Shown: one piece after another, positions 1-8,770 of the stretch | How the letters are laid out: every line of letters starts with the position of its first letter | Position numbering within the stretch: position 1 is the stretch's first letter | NCBI RefSeq assembly: GCF_000331515.1 | Contig: NZ_AMZO01000017.1 | Coordinates: 1-64,000 of the forward strand | DNA: 64,000 bases | Source: Photobacterium marinum | GTDB lineage: Bacteria; Pseudomonadota; Gammaproteobacteria; Enterobacterales; Vibrionaceae | Reading direction: 5' to 3' | Made by a program: the position numbers and the translations under genes | The notes under the pieces: generated by a model | Told to the model about the DNA's origin: nothing | Seen by the model: the letters and a program-made list of their open reading frames with translations, nothing else | Databases searched by the model: none

Positions 1-22
1 TCGAGTCCACTCAGACGCACCA
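1..22 (+). tRNA. 3' end of a tRNA gene, probably tRNA-Val (partial)
   Basis: The window opens inside a T loop (TCGAGT after a missing first T), followed by the 3' T-stem strand CCACT, a seven-base acceptor strand CAGACGC, discriminator A and an encoded CCA ending at base 22. The acceptor and T-arm resemble the GAC-anticodon tRNA-Val of enteric bacteria. The anticodon lies outside the window, so the amino acid is inferred. A terminator follows at once, so this is the last tRNA of its transcript. Confidence 0.75.
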
Positions 23-42
23 CTTCTTCTCGAAAGAGATTA

Positions 43-75
43 AAAGCCTGTTCGCAAGAGCAGGCTTTTTTGCTT
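43..75 (+). terminator. Rho-independent terminator of the tRNA transcript
   Basis: An 11-bp stem (AAAGCCTGTTC with GAGCAGGCTTT, one G-U pair) closes on a GCAA tetraloop and runs into a T tract. Confidence 0.85.
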
Positions 76-172
76 TTTAATCACAGTTAAACTGTATGAG
101 CTATCGACTAGCACCTACTTACTCCCGCTATTTATCGCGTCAGCGGGATCTTTCCTGTCCTATCATTACTCA

Positions 173-1357
173 ATGACATTTATCACCGACATCGTTTCCG
201 ACTACGTGCACGAAGCCTGTGTATCCGAGATTAAACACATGGCAATGTTAAGTGCAAAAGTACCTGGCGCTGTTTCGCTCGCATGGGGACTCCCCTCTTT
301 CAGAACACCGCAATATATTCGGGAAGGCGTCATTGAAAGGCTTAATCAGGATCCAGACGCAGGAAAGTATACCTTGCCCGACGGACTGCCTGAGTTTCGG
401 GAACTTGTCGCAGCAAAACACCTTGCTGAAACTGGCATTCAGGTATCACCCGATGACAATATCATGATCACTGCAGGAAACATGCAAGGGCTCAACACCA
501 TGTTCCATACTATGCTTGATCCCGGCGATGAAATTATTCTTACCGATCCCTGTTTCCCTTCCCACATTCAGCAAATCATTCTATTCAATGGCAAGGCTGT
601 TTACTGGCCTCTAGATGAAGCAAATAACTGGCGCTTAAACCTTGAAACATTACCAAGCCTAATTACAGACAAGACTCAGGCCATCGTGCTTGTTTCACCA
701 TCAAATCCAACGGGTAAAATCTTCACGAAAGAGGAGTTGCTTCTTGTCGGAGAAATCGCTTTTCAACACAATATCTTTGTCATCATCGATGACCCCTACA
801 GCTCATTTACCTATGAGAACAAAGAAAAGTTCTTCAATCTGGCCAGTGTCAAAAAATACCAAGAGCACATTGTTTATCTGCACTCATTCTCTAAAGCTTA
901 TGCTATGAGCGGATGGCGATTAGGTTATATGATCATGCCTCAGGAGCTAAAGCAGGAAGCGATAAAGGTTCATGATGCTACGATGATATGTGCGCCAAGG
1001 ATCTCACAACTGGCAGGTATTGTCGCACTCTCCTCCCCTTCACCACACAAAGAAGAATACTCGTCTATTTTGGCAAAACGACGAGCTCTAATGGCTGAAA
1101 GGCTTACTAATATCCCGCATATTTTTTCATGGCAAAAACCGGAAGGCGCTTATTACATGTTTCCCCAAATTGTGACTAACCATAAAAATTCAACTTCATT
1201 CGCCATAGACCTACTGAATAATGCAAAGGTGACAGTTACTCCCGGCAGCGCTTTCGGACCATCAGGCGAACATCATGTGAGAATGGCTTACTGTGTTGAC
1301 GAAGACACTATTAATATTGCCTTTGATCGTATTGAAAACTACTTTTCCATAAAATAA
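173..1357 (+). CDS. PLP-dependent class I/II aminotransferase
   Basis: A 394-residue fold-type I aminotransferase that should transfer an amino group from an amino acid to a 2-oxo acid in the cytoplasm. The substrate-side LAWGLPSFRTP segment, the SPSNPTGK motif, the IIDDPYSSF segment with the PLP-ring aspartate, and HSFSKAYAMSGWR with the Schiff-base lysine at K241 are all present in order, and the C-terminal small domain holds the carboxylate-binding R of VRMAY. The length is usual for the AspC/AspB-like group. The gene stands alone between the tRNA terminator and a 427-base AT-rich gap; no Shine-Dalgarno is obvious before this ATG. Substrate specificity cannot be read from the sequence. Confidence 0.9.
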   Translation: MTFITDIVSDYVHEACVSEIKHMAMLSAKVPGAVSLAWGLPSFRTPQYIREGVIERLNQDPDAGKYTLPDGLPEFRELVAAKHLAETGIQVSPDDNIMITAGNMQGLNTMFHTMLDPGDEIILTDPCFPSHIQQIILFNGKAVYWPLDEANNWRLNLETLPSLITDKTQAIVLVSPSNPTGKIFTKEELLLVGEIAFQHNIFVIIDDPYSSFTYENKEKFFNLASVKKYQEHIVYLHSFSKAYAMSGWRLGYMIMPQELKQEAIKVHDATMICAPRISQLAGIVALSSPSPHKEEYSSILAKRRALMAERLTNIPHIFSWQKPEGAYYMFPQIVTNHKNSTSFAIDLLNNAKVTVTPGSAFGPSGEHHVRMAYCVDEDTINIAFDRIENYFSIK

Positions 1358-1603
1358 AATTGTGAATTAATATCCAGAATAACCATCAATAAAATTAAAT
1401 TCACAAATAAGCAATCAACTAAATCCATTAACCAGTGTAGTTAAAGCTAATACTATCCCCCCCTAAAAGACAGTGAAATTTTATTCACTCTAAACTGAAT
1501 TAATTTCTCACTGACAATTAATTTTTGCTTATTCCAACCACCTCAAGCACAGATAAAAAACATTCCCCAAAGGTATTCCCCAACCAAACTTCAACAATCG
1601 ACC

Positions 1604-1623
1604 AATGTGAAAATAATCACATT
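1604..1623. promoter_or_regulatory. CRP (cAMP receptor protein) binding site
   Basis: AATGTGAAAATAATCACATT matches the consensus TGTGA-N6-TCACA in all ten core positions and is palindromic for two more bases on each side. It lies about 170 bases before the porin start. A -10-like TATAAA sits at 1654-1659, though the spacing is not one of the standard CRP distances, so the start site is uncertain. Confidence 0.75.
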
Positions 1624-1754
1624 TTAAACAAAAAAGAAAATAACAAGAAAATTTATAAATCAATGACATTATTGACAGTTATCACAAAAACAAAAGCACC
1701 TTGTTGCAGTGATACATACGCAGTGTGATTATAAGAACAAAATAAACCACTCAA

Positions 1755-1770
1755 TGTTACTATAGTAACA
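1755..1770. promoter_or_regulatory. Candidate DeoR operator before the porin gene
   Basis: TGTTACTATAGTAACA is a perfect 16-base palindrome 14 bases before the porin ATG. The E. coli DeoR operator is TGTTAGAATTCTAACA, so the outer TGTTA and TAACA are identical and only the centre differs. A DeoR orthologue is encoded at the other end of the same block (6263-7003). Binding is inferred. Confidence 0.6.
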
Positions 1771-1784
1771 AACAAGGTCGCATA

Positions 1785-2867
1785 ATGGACGTTAAAACGA
1801 CTCATAAAACTGCTTTAGCGGTACTTATCTCCGCTATTTTCGCTGCTCCGTGCTTACAAGCTGCCACTATTTACCAAGATGATAATGGTGATTATCTGAA
1901 ATTATACGGTGAAGTCGGTGTTGGTGGTCATTTCGGTGCTGATGTTGATTCTGGTGAATTCTATTCAGATGACAGCTACATTGATGACTCATTCGCAACA
2001 ATGGGTATCAAAGGTAAAAACGGCGAAATTTTCTATCGTTTAGAACTGGATTACGAACGTGAAAACTGGAAAGGTGGTTCCGGTGATATGACCATGAGCA
2101 TTGATAAAATGTTCCTGGGTTACCAATTAAATGATTACCACTATTTTGAAGTTGGTCTGACTGATACCGCGTTCGACGATTATGATAAATGGGGTGATTT
2201 TACCTTTGATACTACAGTTGAAACAGGCGAAGCCGGTGACCAGGATGCAACTGTAAAATACGAAGGCACTTACGGTGACTTCAAACTTGGCACATCTTAC
2301 AGCTACAACGCAAAATCTTCTTCCGGTTCCCTTCTTGGTGATGTAGTTAACGGTTACTTCGGTTACTTCGGCGAACGCTTCTCTGCAGTTCTAGGTCTTG
2401 AGGGCCGCGGCGGTTCAGAAGGTGAATCTAAATATGGTGAACAATGGCTTGCCGGCTTTGGTATGCGTTTTGCCGTAACTGACAGCGTGCTACTGGGTAT
2501 TAACGGTTATTACGAAGAAGAAGACATTGCAGATAGCAAAACTGTTGTTGATGTAAGTGATCCTAATAACCCTATTAGTGCTTATAACGATTACCAGAAA
2601 CAGAAAAATAAAGGCGCATTGGTTTCAGCAAAATACATCTTCAACGAAAAGTGGGAAATGGTTGCTTCATCTAACTATGAAACCTATGAGAAATGGGATG
2701 AAACAAGCCAGCAGTGGGATACAAAACACCACAAATGGGGTAGCAGTCGTACCTGGGGTACGCTTGGTGTGAACTTTAAACCTACCCGCTCATCTGTAAT
2801 TGCAATTGAAGGCAATGTCGGCGAAGCCTCACAAGATGCCTACGCTTACGCACGCGTTTATTTCTAA
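1785..2867 (+). CDS. Outer-membrane porin-like beta-barrel protein
   Basis: A 360-residue exported protein. A signal peptide of about 26 residues ends LQA before the mature N-terminus. The mature chain is acidic, alternates polar and aromatic residues as transmembrane beta strands do, and ends in ARVYF, a C-terminal phenylalanine typical of BAM-inserted barrels. It resembles general Gram-negative porins rather than the nucleoside channel Tsx. The nuclease gene follows after 59 bases on the same strand, so the two are probably co-transcribed; the porin could admit products of DNA breakdown. A CRP box and a DeoR-like palindrome lie upstream. Substrate is inferred from context only. Confidence 0.82.
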   Translation: MDVKTTHKTALAVLISAIFAAPCLQAATIYQDDNGDYLKLYGEVGVGGHFGADVDSGEFYSDDSYIDDSFATMGIKGKNGEIFYRLELDYERENWKGGSGDMTMSIDKMFLGYQLNDYHYFEVGLTDTAFDDYDKWGDFTFDTTVETGEAGDQDATVKYEGTYGDFKLGTSYSYNAKSSSGSLLGDVVNGYFGYFGERFSAVLGLEGRGGSEGESKYGEQWLAGFGMRFAVTDSVLLGINGYYEEEDIADSKTVVDVSDPNNPISAYNDYQKQKNKGALVSAKYIFNEKWEMVASSNYETYEKWDETSQQWDTKHHKWGSSRTWGTLGVNFKPTRSSVIAIEGNVGEASQDAYAYARVYF

Positions 2868-2926
2868 TTCCACTCACTGAAAGACTCCCGCAAAAAACTC
2901 ACAGTGAGCAATGAAGAGACAGAACA

Positions 2927-5900
2927 ATGAAGAAAAAAGTAACTCTTTTATCCGCTGCGATTACAGCAGCCCTAGCCGCCCCTGCATTTGCAGGCATCAA
3001 CGATATTATTATTTCTGAATATGTTGAAGGTTCGGATAATAACAAAGCAATTGAAATCAAAAACATTGGAGCTTCTGAATTTTCATTTAATGATGACTAT
3101 GGCCTTTTTTACAACAATGGCTTACATAACAACATCATAGAAACTGACAAGAAAGTCTCTGTATTAAAAGACATCAAATTAAAACAAAATGAAGTTGCTG
3201 TCATTATTGATAAATCAGCAAGTGATGCATTAAAAAAAGCCGTTCGTGATAACATTAGCGACACTAAAAACATTATCGAAGCTGATACATATATCTACGA
3301 TAATAAAAACTTTAATTCAATGAACTTTAATGGCGATGAGTCAATTTTTATCGCTGATAAAGACAATCATAATGTTAAGCACGATCTTATAGGAAGAGCC
3401 ACCTATAAAAAATACTGGGGAAGCAATAAAACATTCCGTCGTATTGAGCAAGCAGAAAAGCCTAAAACCACATTTAGCACCACAGATTGGGTTGAAGAAG
3501 CAAAAGATACTTTCAGTGGCCTAGGTGACCCAACATTAGCTGATAAACCACCAGTTGAAACCCCTTGTAAGGATGCCGCAGGCACAGTCAATTCAAAAAC
3601 TATTGCTGACATTCAAGGCAAGGGTTTCCACTCCCCTTTGATCAATAAAGATACCTTACAAAGTGATGAGGAATACCTTGTTACAGGCGTTGTAACAAAT
3701 GTTACTACCACTTTAGAGAACGGCTTTTATATTCAAAGCTCTGATGGTGACAACGAAACCTCAGACGGTATTTTTGTTGCGACCAAATCCGGTGTCGATT
3801 CTGGCATGATTGGCCAGAAAGTTTGTGTTAGGGGGATTGTTAAAGAAGAATCAGATCGTACTCAGCTAGAACCAACCGATGATAAGTGGGAAGTTGTAGA
3901 AGCAAAAGCAACAGTTCCTGCCGCTGAGAAAATTGAGCGTATAGCTAAGGATGGTACTAACTTCAAAGCCACTTTAGAGCGCTATGAAGGCATGCTGGTT
4001 AAACTACCGAAGGATCTTGACCCCAATGAAGATGGTGCTCAAGATATGCGCGTTTCTCGTACCTTCAGCCGTGACTATGATGTAAGCCGTAACAACATGG
4101 TTTTGGCATATAAGCGACCAAACATGCATCCAAACCAGGACAATATTGCAGGTAGTATTGAATCAGCCCTTCAGGCGGAAGAAAACAAAAACTCTCGTTT
4201 AATCGTCGAAAGCGATGCATCACCAAGCGATGGTGTGATTCCTTATTTCCCTAAGTTTAAAGAAAAACCTAAAGAAAATTACATTCGAATTAATGATAGT
4301 GTGATCGGTCTAGAAGGTACACTGACATATTCAGACAATGAATATAGACTAATCGCAACCAATGAAATATCTGGAACAGTTAAAAAAGTCATTAATGTAA
4401 ATGACGGCGATGTGAAAATTGTTCATAACCTTGATCGCACATCAAAGCCAGTGCTAAATGATAAAGTTGATTACGATAAATTTGCGCTGAGGATTGCAAC
4501 TCAAAACGTACTTAACTATTTCAATTCACCTTTCGGTGGAGCTGAAAATAGTCATGGTGAAGACCGAGGTGCTCCATCTGATTTTGAGTTCAGTCGTCAA
4601 CACGATAAAATCATAAAAGCAATAAATGGCCTTGATGCAGACATCATTGGGTTGATGGAAATCGAAAATAACGGTTTCGGTGACTTAAGTGCAATTTCTC
4701 AACTTGTCGATGGAATAAACATAAACTATCACAAAGATTACCTATCAGATAAAAAATATGCCTTTGTTGGTTTCGACTCAGATGGCAATGCGATTATTGA
4801 CGAGAAAGACTCAATTGGTGGTGACGTCATTACTTCGGGTCTCCTTTATCGCCCAAGCAAAGTAACTCTTGAGTACTCAAAAGTCATCCCAATGCCATCA
4901 CAACAAGCTCCGATTATTGCTGACGAAAATGGCTCACCAATTATTGAAACGGACAAATATGGTAACACTGAAGTTCGTGAAAACGGTAAAAATTACCAGC
5001 GGAACACTGTAACAGCGATATTCAAAGTTAATAATACTGGTAAAAAATTAACTGTTGCTGTTAACCACCTTAAATCCAAAGGTTCTACCTGCTGGGAGGA
5101 CTGGCAAGGTTGGCAAGAGTGGAAAGAAAAGGAAGGATTCAACCCATCAAAAGATGAGGTAAAAAATGAAGATTTCCAGGGTAACTGTGAGAACTTCCGT
5201 ATAGCCGCAGCAGTCCAACTCGGTGAAGAAATGGCTAAGATGGGCGGTGATCAAGTTGTAATGGGTGATATGAACTCTTACGCTAATGAAGATCCAATGC
5301 TGGTACTGACAAACAACCCAACAGGCAAGGCGCTAAAAGCAGCAAGCTATACATATATTGGTAAGATGCCTCAGTTTGGTCCAAATGGAGCAACAATTAC
5401 TAAATCATATGGCTTCCTTAACACTGTCAGCATTAAAGACAAAGAAAAAGGCCACTCAAGCTGGAGTTATTCTTACAATGACGAAATTGGCTCACTGGAT
5501 CATATCCTGATAACAAAAAGCCTAGAAGATAAACTGCTTGATGCTACTGATTGGCATATCAATGCTGCCGAGTCAAACCTGTACGATTACAAAGATGCGT
5601 ATAAAGGCTATAACGGTAATGGTTTCTATGAAAAAAGCCCATATCGCTCATCCGACCATGACTCTGCAATAATGGCATTATCGTATAAATATGGTGAAAC
5701 TGACGGTGCACCAATCCTAATTCCAAGCAAAAGCGGTGTTATTCAGGTTGCGTATCCAATTGCTAGTAAAAATGCTAGATCTGGTGACATTGCCGAAATT
5801 TCTTTCTCTCCAATGCCTGAAGATATGCAAACAGCTAGCTTGCCTCAGAAAGAACTTACTAAAGATGGTGCACAAACAGTCATGCTGGATGTTGCAGGCG

Positions 5901-6133
5901 TTACTCCTGGCATTTACACCGTTACAATGCAGTTGAAACGTCCGGTAAGTGTTAAGTCTGCAAACTCTGTAGTTCCAGATTCAACTGTAACTATGCAAGT
6001 TGAAGTTGAAAAGCGTGACTCACTGGCACCAAAAGCAACAGTTCAGCCTTACGATGGCACCGGTGGTTCATTCGGTATCTTCGGTCTGCTGTCTATGCTT
6101 GGTCTTGGCTTCCTGCGTCGTAGTAAGAAGTAA
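2927..6133 (+). CDS. Extracellular endonuclease, ExeM/NucH/Xds family, with GlyGly-CTERM anchor
   Basis: A 1068-residue secreted nuclease. Order: signal peptide (1-22, cleaved after AFA); lamin-tail domain opening INDIIISEYVEGSDNNKAIEI; an OB-fold region at about 215-340; an endonuclease/exonuclease/phosphatase domain from about 520; a C-terminal tail. Catalytic signatures of the EEP fold are present: E578 in LMEIEN, VNHLKSKGS, D781 and N783 in MGDMNSY, and D910/H911 in SDHDS. The C-terminus is a GlyGly-CTERM sorting signal: GG at 1046-1047, a hydrophobic helix, then RRSKK, cut in known cases by rhombosortase. Relatives degrade extracellular DNA for nutrient use and biofilm turnover. The gene sits behind the porin and is closed by a terminator. 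Confidence 0.92.
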   Translation: MKKKVTLLSAAITAALAAPAFAGINDIIISEYVEGSDNNKAIEIKNIGASEFSFNDDYGLFYNNGLHNNIIETDKKVSVLKDIKLKQNEVAVIIDKSASDALKKAVRDNISDTKNIIEADTYIYDNKNFNSMNFNGDESIFIADKDNHNVKHDLIGRATYKKYWGSNKTFRRIEQAEKPKTTFSTTDWVEEAKDTFSGLGDPTLADKPPVETPCKDAAGTVNSKTIADIQGKGFHSPLINKDTLQSDEEYLVTGVVTNVTTTLENGFYIQSSDGDNETSDGIFVATKSGVDSGMIGQKVCVRGIVKEESDRTQLEPTDDKWEVVEAKATVPAAEKIERIAKDGTNFKATLERYEGMLVKLPKDLDPNEDGAQDMRVSRTFSRDYDVSRNNMVLAYKRPNMHPNQDNIAGSIESALQAEENKNSRLIVESDASPSDGVIPYFPKFKEKPKENYIRINDSVIGLEGTLTYSDNEYRLIATNEISGTVKKVINVNDGDVKIVHNLDRTSKPVLNDKVDYDKFALRIATQNVLNYFNSPFGGAENSHGEDRGAPSDFEFSRQHDKIIKAINGLDADIIGLMEIENNGFGDLSAISQLVDGININYHKDYLSDKKYAFVGFDSDGNAIIDEKDSIGGDVITSGLLYRPSKVTLEYSKVIPMPSQQAPIIADENGSPIIETDKYGNTEVRENGKNYQRNTVTAIFKVNNTGKKLTVAVNHLKSKGSTCWEDWQGWQEWKEKEGFNPSKDEVKNEDFQGNCENFRIAAAVQLGEEMAKMGGDQVVMGDMNSYANEDPMLVLTNNPTGKALKAASYTYIGKMPQFGPNGATITKSYGFLNTVSIKDKEKGHSSWSYSYNDEIGSLDHILITKSLEDKLLDATDWHINAAESNLYDYKDAYKGYNGNGFYEKSPYRSSDHDSAIMALSYKYGETDGAPILIPSKSGVIQVAYPIASKNARSGDIAEISFSPMPEDMQTASLPQKELTKDGAQTVMLDVAGVTPGIYTVTMQLKRPVSVKSANSVVPDSTVTMQVEVEKRDSLAPKATVQPYDGTGGSFGIFGLLSMLGLGFLRRSKK

Positions 6134-6161
6134 AGAATCAACATTGTAAAAAGCAATAAAG

Positions 6162-6191
6162 AAAAAGAGGCTTAATAAAGCCTCTTTTTTT
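6162..6191 (+). terminator. Terminator of the porin-nuclease transcript
   Basis: The stem AAAAAGAGGCTT with AAGCCTCTTTTT closes on a short AT loop and continues into a run of eight T residues. It separates the nuclease gene from the convergent deoR. Confidence 0.85.
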
Positions 6192-6262
6192 AATTCGTAT
6201 AAATTACCATTTTAGTGAACAACTATTTTGTACACCTTCTTTACCCAAATTAATATTAACAG

Positions 6263-7003
6263 CTAGAAATAGGCTTTATATTCCACAGGTAGTTCAGTGT
6301 CAGAAATAACCTGATGTATATCTGACAACTTACATACAAATGCTGACTTTACTTTTCCAAACTTAGAATGATCTGCAGCCAGTATTACATTTTTACCTTG
6401 TTTTATTGCCCGCATTTTATATGGTAATTCATGAAAAGAGTAACAAGTGATACCATGTTCAATATCAACACCTGCGGCTGAAAGAAATACTAAGTCAAAC
6501 CGTATATTATCTATCTCACTGTTAACACCGAGCGGATAGAAGTTATTAAACCTGGGATCATAACCGCCCCCACACAATACTGCTTTGCAATTTGTTTTGC
6601 TCTTCAAAGCCAGAAAAACATTTAACGAAAAACAAACACCAGTAAAGCTGACTTTATCGTTAATCGCTTGAATTATGTGAACTATTGTCGTTCCATTGTC
6701 AAAAAAAACAGTTTGATTTTCAGCAATTAAGCTGGCCGCGTGACTGCCTATTTTTATTTTCTCATTTACGTTATTTATTGTTTGTTCATTAATTACATAC
6801 TCACGTTCGGCTGTATTAACTTGCTTATTGATAATATAGCCACCAATAAGGCTGATAAAGGGGTTTGAATCGCTTAAATCGCGTCGAATTGTCATTTCAG
6901 ATACAGAAAGACTATCGGCTGCATCTTTTAAATGTAACTTTTCGCGTCCAACCAAAAGCTCAGAAAGCTGTTTAAGTCTTTTATCTCTCTTTGTCTCAGA
7001 CAT
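6263..7003 (-). CDS. deoR: DeoR-type deoxyribonucleoside repressor
   Basis: A 246-residue DeoR-family regulator. The N-terminal winged helix (KLHLKDAADSLSVSEMTIRRDL) is nearly the same as in E. coli DeoR, and the rest follows DeoR closely: LIGGYII, FFDNGTT, FTGVCFSLNVFLALK, CGGGYD, LSAAGVDIEHG, ADHSKFGKV. The C-terminal half is the sugar-phosphate sensing domain, which in DeoR binds deoxyribose-5-phosphate. The start has a good Shine-Dalgarno (AGGGAG). It faces the nuclease gene; the palindrome at 1755-1770 is a plausible target. No deoCABD genes lie in the window, so those it may control are elsewhere. Confidence 0.85.
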   Translation of the reverse strand: MSETKRDKRLKQLSELLVGREKLHLKDAADSLSVSEMTIRRDLSDSNPFISLIGGYIINKQVNTAEREYVINEQTINNVNEKIKIGSHAASLIAENQTVFFDNGTTIVHIIQAINDKVSFTGVCFSLNVFLALKSKTNCKAVLCGGGYDPRFNNFYPLGVNSEIDNIRFDLVFLSAAGVDIEHGITCYSFHELPYKMRAIKQGKNVILAADHSKFGKVKSAFVCKLSDIHQVISDTELPVEYKAYF

Positions 7004-7189
7004 CTATCTCCCTGATACTTAAACATTTAGCCATGAATTTAATAAGGTACTGATGGCATTTATATGCAATTACATCAGCATATGATTTTGTTCTATGAAA
7101 ATAATAATATAACAGCTTATTTTAACCAGAAAGCCAACCAGTTCAATCTGGATAACAGTAGAATCTGGGATTAAGCACAAAATCACTAG

Positions 7190-7222
7190 CAAATAAAAAG
7201 CTCACCACAAAAGGTGAGCTTT
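7190..7222 (-). terminator. Terminator of the M23-bactofilin transcript
   Basis: AAAGCTCACC pairs perfectly with GGTGAGCTTT; on the minus strand the hairpin runs into a T-rich tract. It lies about 30 bases after the bactofilin stop. Confidence 0.85.
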
Positions 7223-7250
7223 ATATTTGTATAAAATCACAAAACAGGGC

Positions 7251-7691
7251 TTACTCGTTAACCGCTTTCTGCTCTGGCTTCTTCTTCATATTTTTTGCAG
7301 ACGCTTTCTCTTTCGGTGAAAGTTCTACCACTTGCTCTTTTTCTGCCGGGTGAGTGCTACCCAGGAAGCAACCACCGCGATCGATGCTCAGATCGTCACA
7401 GTAAATCGTACCCGTTACTTTTCCCTTATCCAGAATCTCAATTGCGTTAGCATAGCAAGTACCTTCAATCAGACCGTTTACCACGATCTTGTCGGCGTAA
7501 ATCTCACCTTTCAGACGGCCAGAGTTACTAACGACCAAGGTTTTCTCCAAGCGCAGCTTACCTTCAATGATACCATCAACCTGAATATCACATGCTAGCT
7601 GGAGCTCTCCTGTGATGTTACAGCCCTTTGCGATGACAGTTGTAGTTGCGTGCTGACTCGTTGTTCCACCTTGTTTATTAAAGATACCCAT
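7251..7691 (-). CDS. Bactofilin (polymer-forming cytoskeletal protein)
   Basis: A 146-residue bactofilin (DUF583). After a short N-terminal tail starting MGIFNKQ, residues about 17-110 form the repeating beta-helix pattern with glycine turns (VIAKGCNITGELQL, VDGIIEGKLRL, SGRLKGEIYADKIVVNGLIEG, GKVTGTIYCDDLSI), followed by a lysine-rich disordered tail. Bactofilins self-assemble without nucleotide into membrane-associated filaments that localise cell-wall enzymes. Its first 97 bases overlap, in another frame, the end of the M23 peptidase gene upstream, implying translational coupling and a shared job in peptidoglycan shaping. Confidence 0.92.
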   Translation of the reverse strand: MGIFNKQGGTTSQHATTTVIAKGCNITGELQLACDIQVDGIIEGKLRLEKTLVVSNSGRLKGEIYADKIVVNGLIEGTCYANAIEILDKGKVTGTIYCDDLSIDRGGCFLGSTHPAEKEQVVELSPKEKASAKNMKKKPEQKAVNE

Positions 7692-8545
7692 TTTATTTTT
7701 CTCTCTTTTTCGAAAATATGTTCAAAGTTATCCATTCCCCAATCAACAAACGGGCGTGGATTTAATGGCCTGCCAACAAACCGGATTTCATAATGCAGAT
7801 GCGGCCCGGACGACAAACCCGAATTGCCAGAGTAACCAATCAGATCGCCCTTATTGACAAAGTCTCCGCTACGGACAGCAAACTTCTTTAAATGTGAATA
7901 AGAAGATGTAAAGCCAAAAGAATGCTGAAGCCGGATGAAATTACCCGAACCTTTATTACTTGGACGAACAGTTTCAACAACACCATCAGCCGGGGCATAG
8001 ATAGGGGTTCCGATATTGACCGCAAAATCTAAACCAGCATGTAAGCGAACCTTACCGGTAACCGGGTGCTTCCTTTTACCATACTGTGATGACTGTCGGG
8101 CATTTTTGACCGGAGCACCATTCGGTAAGCTCTCGAGCACTGCAACTCTGACTGCAGAATTAATGGCTGCGACATCTAACCGCGCTTCCAGAGGCGCTTC
8201 ACCGTCAGCATTCACACCGAGCAAGTTTTCCAACTCCCCCAGCCTGTCAGAAACAAGGGTTAACCGAGACTCCCTTTCACCAAGATCATGTTCCAGCTCA
8301 TCTTTTAGATCTTTAAGCTCATCAAGTTCTTCATTCAGAGAGTAAGAACGCTTTTCCAATTCTTCCTGTTTGATTTTGGCAAAATCGACCTCATTCATTA
8401 GATAGAAGATCGAGCCAAGGGTGACGAGTGATACGGTTACAGCAGCAGCCACGGCCCAACGAATCCCCTTTTGTGCTTTCAGCCCCAAATGGAAATGCCT
8501 GGATCCGTTAACCGTGGATACCGAAATAATGATACGTTCCTTCAT
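7595..8545 (-). CDS. M23 family peptidoglycan metallopeptidase, membrane-anchored
   Basis: About 316 residues from the ATG at 8545 (MKERIIISVS); a longer frame starts at 8575. The chosen start gives the N-terminus I expect for this family; neither ATG has a strong ribosome site. Order: cytoplasmic leader, one transmembrane helix (WAVAAAVTVSLVTLGSIFYL), a periplasmic coiled coil of about 60 charged residues, then the LytM/M23 domain with HAGLDFA (zinc His and Asp) and HLHYE (HxH zinc motif). Such enzymes cut peptide cross-links in murein. The gene overlaps the bactofilin gene by 97 bases; peptidase-bactofilin pairs set cell shape in other bacteria. Confidence 0.9.
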   Translation of the reverse strand: MKERIIISVSTVNGSRHFHLGLKAQKGIRWAVAAAVTVSLVTLGSIFYLMNEVDFAKIKQEELEKRSYSLNEELDELKDLKDELEHDLGERESRLTLVSDRLGELENLLGVNADGEAPLEARLDVAAINSAVRVAVLESLPNGAPVKNARQSSQYGKRKHPVTGKVRLHAGLDFAVNIGTPIYAPADGVVETVRPSNKGSGNFIRLQHSFGFTSSYSHLKKFAVRSGDFVNKGDLIGYSGNSGLSSGPHLHYEIRFVGRPLNPRPFVDWGMDNFEHIFEKERKIKWVSLINKVEQRVSTQLQLSSQRAVTSQESSS

Positions 8546-8770
8546 GGAAATGCGTTTCTCTATAAATCTCTTCATAGATAGGCGACCACATCCTGATACA
8601 GCTTAAGGGCATTTTGTGAATCAGGATGTAAAGTTAACAATGCAGCCAATAAACGAGGCGATAAATTGCTATCATATTCAACTTCATAACAGCGCAGTTG
8701 GCATAAAAAATTTCACTCCTCCTGTGTAGCGACCAAAGATCCAACAAAATGCTGACAAGGAAAGTAGCAA

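Larger units (their letters stand above)
1358..1784. other. 427-base intergenic region: control region of the porin-nuclease genes
   Basis: AT-rich, with no convincing gene (a 67-codon frame inside it lacks a ribosome site and overlaps the CRP box). It holds an imperfect inverted repeat AGTGAA/TTCACT at 1472-1489, a CRP box at 1604-1623, a weaker CRP-like site TGTGA-N6-GAACA at 1724-1739, and a 16-base palindrome at 1755-1770. No terminator for the aminotransferase is clear. Confidence 0.6.

Noticed and set aside
1-1357. tRNA-associated genomic island at the left edge
   Set aside because: No integrase, no second attachment repeat, and the following aminotransferase has ordinary composition.
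1525-1728. 67-codon frame in the porin upstream gap
   Set aside because: No ribosome site, AT-driven composition, and it covers the CRP box.
7332-7598. Antisense frames over bactofilin, RND, cyd and other genes
   Set aside because: Shadows of well-supported genes, with no ribosome sites or domains.
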